A DNA stretch of 64,000 nt, taken from REEB481 sp964586595. Lineage in GTDB: Bacteria > Bacteroidota > Bacteroidia > NS11-12g > UBA955. The stretch lies in NCBI GenBank assembly GCA_964586595.1, contig CAZPHB010000004.1, positions 1 to 64,000 of the forward strand, read 5' to 3'. This document shows positions 60,581 through 64,000 of this stretch, piece after piece (the first letter of the stretch is position 1; every line of letters begins with the position of its first letter). The position numbers and the translations under genes are program-made. Below the pieces are notes generated by a model. That model had not been told where the DNA came from and did no database searches. It worked only from the letters and a program-made list of their open reading frames with translations.

Positions 60581-61540
60581 TTACTCAAACACGTAGTTTC
60601 TGGACAGTTGGTGTTTCACCTCTTTTACCAGGGCTGCTGCCTGATGCATTTCTTCCAAACCGGTAGCGGGTTTGCGGTCGTAGGCAATATGTTCCAGGAA
60701 GGAACGAACTTCCGATTTCCAGGGATCAAACCAGGCCACGGGTCGCTCCAGCTCCTCAAAACCCTGCGTTGCCGGCTGTGCCCAATCTTCCAGTGCAAAT
60801 CCCAGCTGCCGGGCTTCGTCTTTCAACCTGCATTCCTTAATGGTATTGCGATCCAGGTCTATTCTGTAGAAACGGTCACGGCTGTACACGCGCATCACGC
60901 AGGCATCTTCCGAAGGAATGCGCCCGATGCTCATCTGGAACACGCCACCATTGTGAAATTCCAGATGCACATTGATCAAATCCGGTTGGTTGCTGAACAT
61001 AAATACCGGCTTTGCCTTCACCGACTTAACATCACTTCCCATAATGCGCAAAGCCAGATCCAGTTCGTTGCTCATGGTAAAATGCAGCCAGCGGTCAAAA
61101 TTGCCCACCGCCAGCGAAGAAGTGTATTTCTCCAGCTTGATGAGCTGCGGCTCCTGAAGCAAAGGCATCGCAGTTTGGATGACAGGCTTGGCAAACGTGC
61201 TTCCGGCTACCTGAAATACCACACGTGCTTCCTGGTTCAAATCAATCAAGCGCTGCATGGTATCCGTATTGGTGAGCATGAAACCGTCGGCAAGGATGTG
61301 TTTTCCATTGCGCAGCAATTGCATGATCAAATCATCAGGGATGTATCCAAGGTAGCGGTCAATCACCACGGCGTCGATGCGCGACATAAAATCGCGGGCA
61401 TAAAGCAGCTGGCCCTGGGCATCGTAATTGGCCTTGTCGTCGGTATCAAGGTAACCGGCAAGGTTCAATAATTGAAATGCCCCCAGGCTTTGCTGGAAGT
61501 GTTCCATTCTGCGGCGTGATGCGAGTACTCCTGTTTTTAT
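60581..61540 (-). CDS. Gfo/Idh/MocA-like protein lacking the NAD motif
   Basis: A 319-residue protein with the overall plan of NAD(P)-dependent sugar oxidoreductases (Rossmann part to about 120, then an alpha/beta lid with DFVM-like strands). The usual N-terminal GxGxxG is missing: after MIKTGVL the sequence is ASRRRMEHFQQ. The EKP motif with the catalytic Lys reads ADGF. So cofactor binding and catalysis look lost while the frame is fully open. The ATG at 61540 is chosen by similarity to family N-termini (MIKTGV). It lies between the polysaccharide genes and pcm, and may be a regulatory or structural relative. Confidence 0.7.
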   Translation of the reverse strand: MKTGVLASRRRMEHFQQSLGAFQLLNLAGYLDTDDKANYDAQGQLLYARDFMSRIDAVVIDRYLGYIPDDLIMQLLRNGKHILADGFMLTNTDTMQRLIDLNQEARVVFQVAGSTFAKPVIQTAMPLLQEPQLIKLEKYTSSLAVGNFDRWLHFTMSNELDLALRIMGSDVKSVKAKPVFMFSNQPDLINVHLEFHNGGVFQMSIGRIPSEDACVMRVYSRDRFYRIDLDRNTIKECRLKDEARQLGFALEDWAQPATQGFEELERPVAWFDPWKSEVRSFLEHIAYDRKPATGLEEMHQAAALVKEVKHQLSRNYVFE

Positions 61541-61616
61541 CATGCGCTGTAGTAAATTGCGCCTCCGCAAATATGAACACAGCGTTCATCGTAAAAACCT
61601 GATATGTTTTCAACCC

Positions 61617-62285
61617 ATGTTTAAAAACCATCATCCTGAAGATCAGCCCCGACATATCGGACAGCGCAGGCAACTGATGGAATTACTGCAACAGAAGGGG
61701 ATACACGACAAACGCGTACTGGAGGCGATGGGCAGTATTCCCAGGCATGTGTTTTTTCCCAAGGAATTTGAACAGTTTGCCTACCGAGATGAGGCATTTC
61801 CCATTGGCCACGGTCAAACCATTTCTCAACCCTATACCGTGGCATTTCAAAGCCAATGCCTGATGTCTGCGCCCGGCATGAAGGTGCTGGAAATCGGGAC
61901 CGGAAGTGGCTACCAGGCAAGCGTGCTGGCCCTCATGGGACTTGAGGTGTACAGTGTAGAAATCATCCCGGAACTGCTGGATACCGCACGTCAGATGCTC
62001 ACATTATTAGACAGCCCTGCACAGGTGTTTCTTTCCGATGGTTCGCAAGGGCTGAAAAAACACGCGCCTTACCAACGGATTCTGGTTACGGCCGGCGCAC
62101 CCGCCATTCCGAAGCCGCTGGTGGATCAGCTGGACGATGGCGGCATCATGGTGATTCCTGTTGGCAAGGATCGGAATGATCAGAAGATGGTGCGCCTCAC
62201 GAAGAAAGGGAGCAGCTACAGCACCGAAATCCTTGGCGATTTCCGCTTTGTACCCCTTACAGGAAAACTTGGCTGGACGGATTAA
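61617..62285 (+). CDS. pcm: Protein-L-isoaspartate O-methyltransferase
   Basis: Repairs isoaspartyl residues in damaged proteins using SAM. The frame gives 222 residues. The PCMT signature is complete: IPRHVFFPKEF near 40, YRDEAFPIGHGQTISQPYTVA near 55-75, and motif I VLEIGTGSGYQASVLALMG near 90-108; the C-terminal G-D-GG..VIPVG is also present. The ATG at 61617 is chosen because upstream in-frame codons read through the divergent promoter region. It is divergent from the oxidoreductase-like gene. Confidence 0.94.
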   Translation: MFKNHHPEDQPRHIGQRRQLMELLQQKGIHDKRVLEAMGSIPRHVFFPKEFEQFAYRDEAFPIGHGQTISQPYTVAFQSQCLMSAPGMKVLEIGTGSGYQASVLALMGLEVYSVEIIPELLDTARQMLTLLDSPAQVFLSDGSQGLKKHAPYQRILVTAGAPAIPKPLVDQLDDGGIMVIPVGKDRNDQKMVRLTKKGSSYSTEILGDFRFVPLTGKLGWTD

Positions 62286-62288
62286 GCC

Positions 62289-62345
62289 ATGAAACGCGAA
62301 AAGCTGAAGCTGAAGCTGAAGCCCCGGTTCCCGAATTTACTTTAG
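62289..62345 (+). other. Possible micro-ORF with GCTGAA tandem repeat
   Basis: Directly after pcm, an 18-codon frame (ATG at 62289, stop TAG) contains a GCTGAA hexamer repeated about 3.5 times (62301-62322), giving a Lys/Leu-alternating basic peptide. It overlaps the end of the minus-strand gene. Chance cannot be excluded. Confidence 0.25.
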
Positions 62346-63004
62346 TAAGAATTTCGAACGAGCGCCAAGTCCCACGAATCCACTTTGGCAAATGCTTCAA
62401 TGTCAAAATACGCAGTGGTATTGACCACGTGGGCTGATACCAAACCCTGATCATCCAATATTTCGGTGAAATTTGTGATGCGGGTTTCTTGCAACAGAAA
62501 TCCATCTTTGTCGTAGAAATTCAGGACGTACACATTCCGGTCCTGTAACCGATACCTATTGGTGGAATCAGCTTCAACAGTCAGTTTGTAACGCACATAA
62601 TCCACATCATATTTGGTCTCTAACCTGGCCCGGAGCTTAAATGCAAGGGTATTTTCTTCCCAAACCTTCAGGCGGGAATATTTAGCTGCCAATGCCCGAT
62701 CATGCCGCTGTTCCAGCAAGTACGAGGTAATGAAATAAACCCCTGAGCCAAGGATCAACACCAATACCAACACAGCGCCAACATCCAGGGTCTTCTGGAT
62801 GAATCGACTTCCGGCTGCTGCAGCCGTAAACCCAAACCTGAACCGGATGTAAAAATGACTCACGAAAAACAGCGGAATCAGCAAGAACATCAACAAGATT
62901 TGTTCATCGCCCGAAGCCTCTGAGAAGGCAAAAATCAATCCGAGGAGGCAGGCTATAATCAGAAGGCCTCCGATTAAACCTGATATTTTAGTGAATTTAT
63001 TCAT
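62342..63004 (-). CDS. Membrane protein of unknown function
   Basis: A 220-residue protein with three membrane helices (about 6-30, 34-56, 73-95) and a soluble C-terminal part (about 100-220) of mixed strands, including KYDVDYVRYKLTVE and VNTTAYFDIEAF. I do not recognise a family. The strand-rich tail could face the cytosol or periplasm. No neighbour suggests a role; the next gene upstream on the same strand starts 71 bp away. Confidence 0.7.
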   Translation of the reverse strand: MNKFTKISGLIGGLLIIACLLGLIFAFSEASGDEQILLMFLLIPLFFVSHFYIRFRFGFTAAAAGSRFIQKTLDVGAVLVLVLILGSGVYFITSYLLEQRHDRALAAKYSRLKVWEENTLAFKLRARLETKYDVDYVRYKLTVEADSTNRYRLQDRNVYVLNFYDKDGFLLQETRITNFTEILDDQGLVSAHVVNTTAYFDIEAFAKVDSWDLALVRNSY

Positions 63005-63075
63005 CTTGTGTTCACCTCAATCAATGATGCAAACCGACAATTTTTTTAAGCAGCAAGCAGCCATCGCACGTTGCA

Positions 63076-63660
63076 TTAAATCGCATTTCTCATTTCCTGT
63101 TCAAGGTCAATAAAAGTCTGACGCCATTTGCCGACTTCATTTCTGGCCTGTTCCAATTGCAGCACCACTTCATCCAAATTGCTGTCCACCAGGGCTTCCA
63201 AAGCATTGACTTCCTGCAACATCTCAGCAACCGATTTCGCTGCATTGGCTTCACCTCCCAGGTAATCGTGCATTTTCATGATTAACACATTCTGATTACC
63301 GTATATCAGCGCATTCGTAAATTGAAAAAGCCCCTTGCGGTCCAGATTCAGGGTAGCCTCACGCAGACGTTCGCACAACTGAAACTGCCTGAACTTCTGT
63401 TCCCACTCCCCGGTGTTTCCGAGCATATAGATCAGCGCTTTCGCCTTTTGTTTATCACCGTATTTTAATTCCGACAAAGCGGTGGTCATTTGTTGTTTTA
63501 GGATGCTGAGTGCTTCATCAATCAGTTCTGCAGTATCCGCAAGGGCCTCCCGCATTTCCTTTCTTTTGCTTTCGGAAATTTGTACAGCATCCTTCAAACC
63601 GGAATATAGCCCCTGGAGTATGTTGAACAACTCAGAGAATCCTTCAATTTTAATGTTCAT
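63076..63660 (-). CDS. Helical coiled-coil protein of unknown function
   Basis: A 194-residue protein that is almost entirely helical, with heptad-like Leu/Glu/Lys patterns over about 30-80 (KREMREALADTAELIDEAL) and 140-190 (ALEALVDSNLDEVVLQLEQ). There is no signal peptide or membrane helix. No family is recognised. A cytosolic structural or scaffold role is possible but only inferred. It precedes the membrane-protein gene on the same strand. Confidence 0.68.
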   Translation of the reverse strand: MNIKIEGFSELFNILQGLYSGLKDAVQISESKRKEMREALADTAELIDEALSILKQQMTTALSELKYGDKQKAKALIYMLGNTGEWEQKFRQFQLCERLREATLNLDRKGLFQFTNALIYGNQNVLIMKMHDYLGGEANAAKSVAEMLQEVNALEALVDSNLDEVVLQLEQARNEVGKWRQTFIDLEQEMRNAI

Positions 63661-63740
63661 AGGTCACTTACCTAAGTCAAACTTAAGCACCATTTACGAT
63701 AATCCCTTGAAAAACGTGCATTTGTTTATTCGGCATAACC

Positions 63741-64000
63741 TCATCTAAAACGGTATATAATCTGAACCCCATTCATGTTTCGGAAGCTGTCTGTTGGCAT
63801 CAGGATATAACCCTCCATACCCTTTATCCCTTGATTTTCGCTGGTCAGAGCAGCCCTGTTCAACAAATAACGGCTGTAATCTGCATACCACACTGAACGG
63901 AAAGGCTGTGTCAAGATTGAATCAATCGCCTTCAGCGCCGATTCAGAACTTCTCCCTTTTGAAACGGCCCATTCCGGCGAATCCAGAATGCGATTGGAGT
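63741..64000 (-). CDS. C-terminal fragment of an unknown protein
   Basis: An open frame enters from the right window edge on the minus strand and ends at TGA (63741-63743), giving about 86 residues. It contains DSILTQPFRSVWYADYSRYLL and ends NGVQIIYRFR. No family is recognised; the window edge cuts the rest. Confidence 0.6.
   Translation of the reverse strand, partial: SNRILDSPEWAVSKGRSSESALKAIDSILTQPFRSVWYADYSRYLLNRAALTSENQGIKGMEGYILMPTDSFRNMNGVQIIYRFR

Overview
The window reads as chromosomal DNA of a member of the Bacteroidota. Three things point there: five proteins end in type IX secretion (T9SS) C-terminal sorting domains, many genes are preceded by the phylum's -7 promoter box (TAnnTTTG) instead of a clear Shine-Dalgarno sequence, and the families present (TonB receptors with a carboxypeptidase-like N-terminus, DUF7935, DUF4159, AsmA pairs) are common in that phylum. 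The order cannot be fixed from sequence alone. A 100-N scaffold gap lies at 52-151. I see no phage, insertion sequence or CRISPR array.

Layout. 1-326 holds tandem copies of a tRNA 5' half flanking the gap. 461-5049 (minus) carries dnaA, then a methyltransferase, surE, a small membrane protein and lpxB in a tight run. 5268-9187 has a methylmalonyl-CoA mutase catalytic subunit coupled to a DUF7935 protein, an A-type Fe-S carrier and a MacB/FtsX-type permease. 9190-14687 encodes two T9SS cargo proteins (an Ig/PKD-repeat protein and a subtilase) and a CpxP/Spy-like protein. 14654-17468 holds a gamma-class carbonic anhydrase, imidazolonepropionase (histidine degradation) and tryptophan 2,3-dioxygenase. 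17607-19958 is an ECF sigma / anti-sigma / surface-protein operon. 20111-24865 pairs a T9SS-sorted protein with a large TonB-dependent receptor.

25020-35698 is mostly plus strand: a methyltransferase, a PAP2 phosphatase, a 1043-residue propeller/barrel protein, a metal-handling set (Cys-rich protein, HMA protein, TonB receptor), a DUF4159 protein, a lipid kinase and the bifunctional NAD(P)HX repair enzyme. Two AsmA-like proteins (35706-38213 and 43407-46124) flank a tRNA-Val, two more T9SS cargo genes and an EamA transporter. A MopE-repeat lipoprotein follows.

47199-50295 is the most intriguing block. A phytol-kinase/phytyl-phosphate-kinase fusion (VTE5-VTE6 type) is divergent from a methyltransferase and a UbiA protein with homogentisate-phytyltransferase motifs. 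Together these could turn a free prenyl alcohol into a prenylated, methylated aromatic. gyrB follows. 53072-58190 is a TetR-ABC-HlyD-TolC export operon whose ATPase domain is degenerate at its catalytic motifs. 58255-61540 has a polyprenyl-phosphate sugar transferase, a lipoprotein and an oxidoreductase-like protein that has lost its cofactor motif. The end carries pcm and three unrecognised minus-strand genes, the last cut by the window edge.
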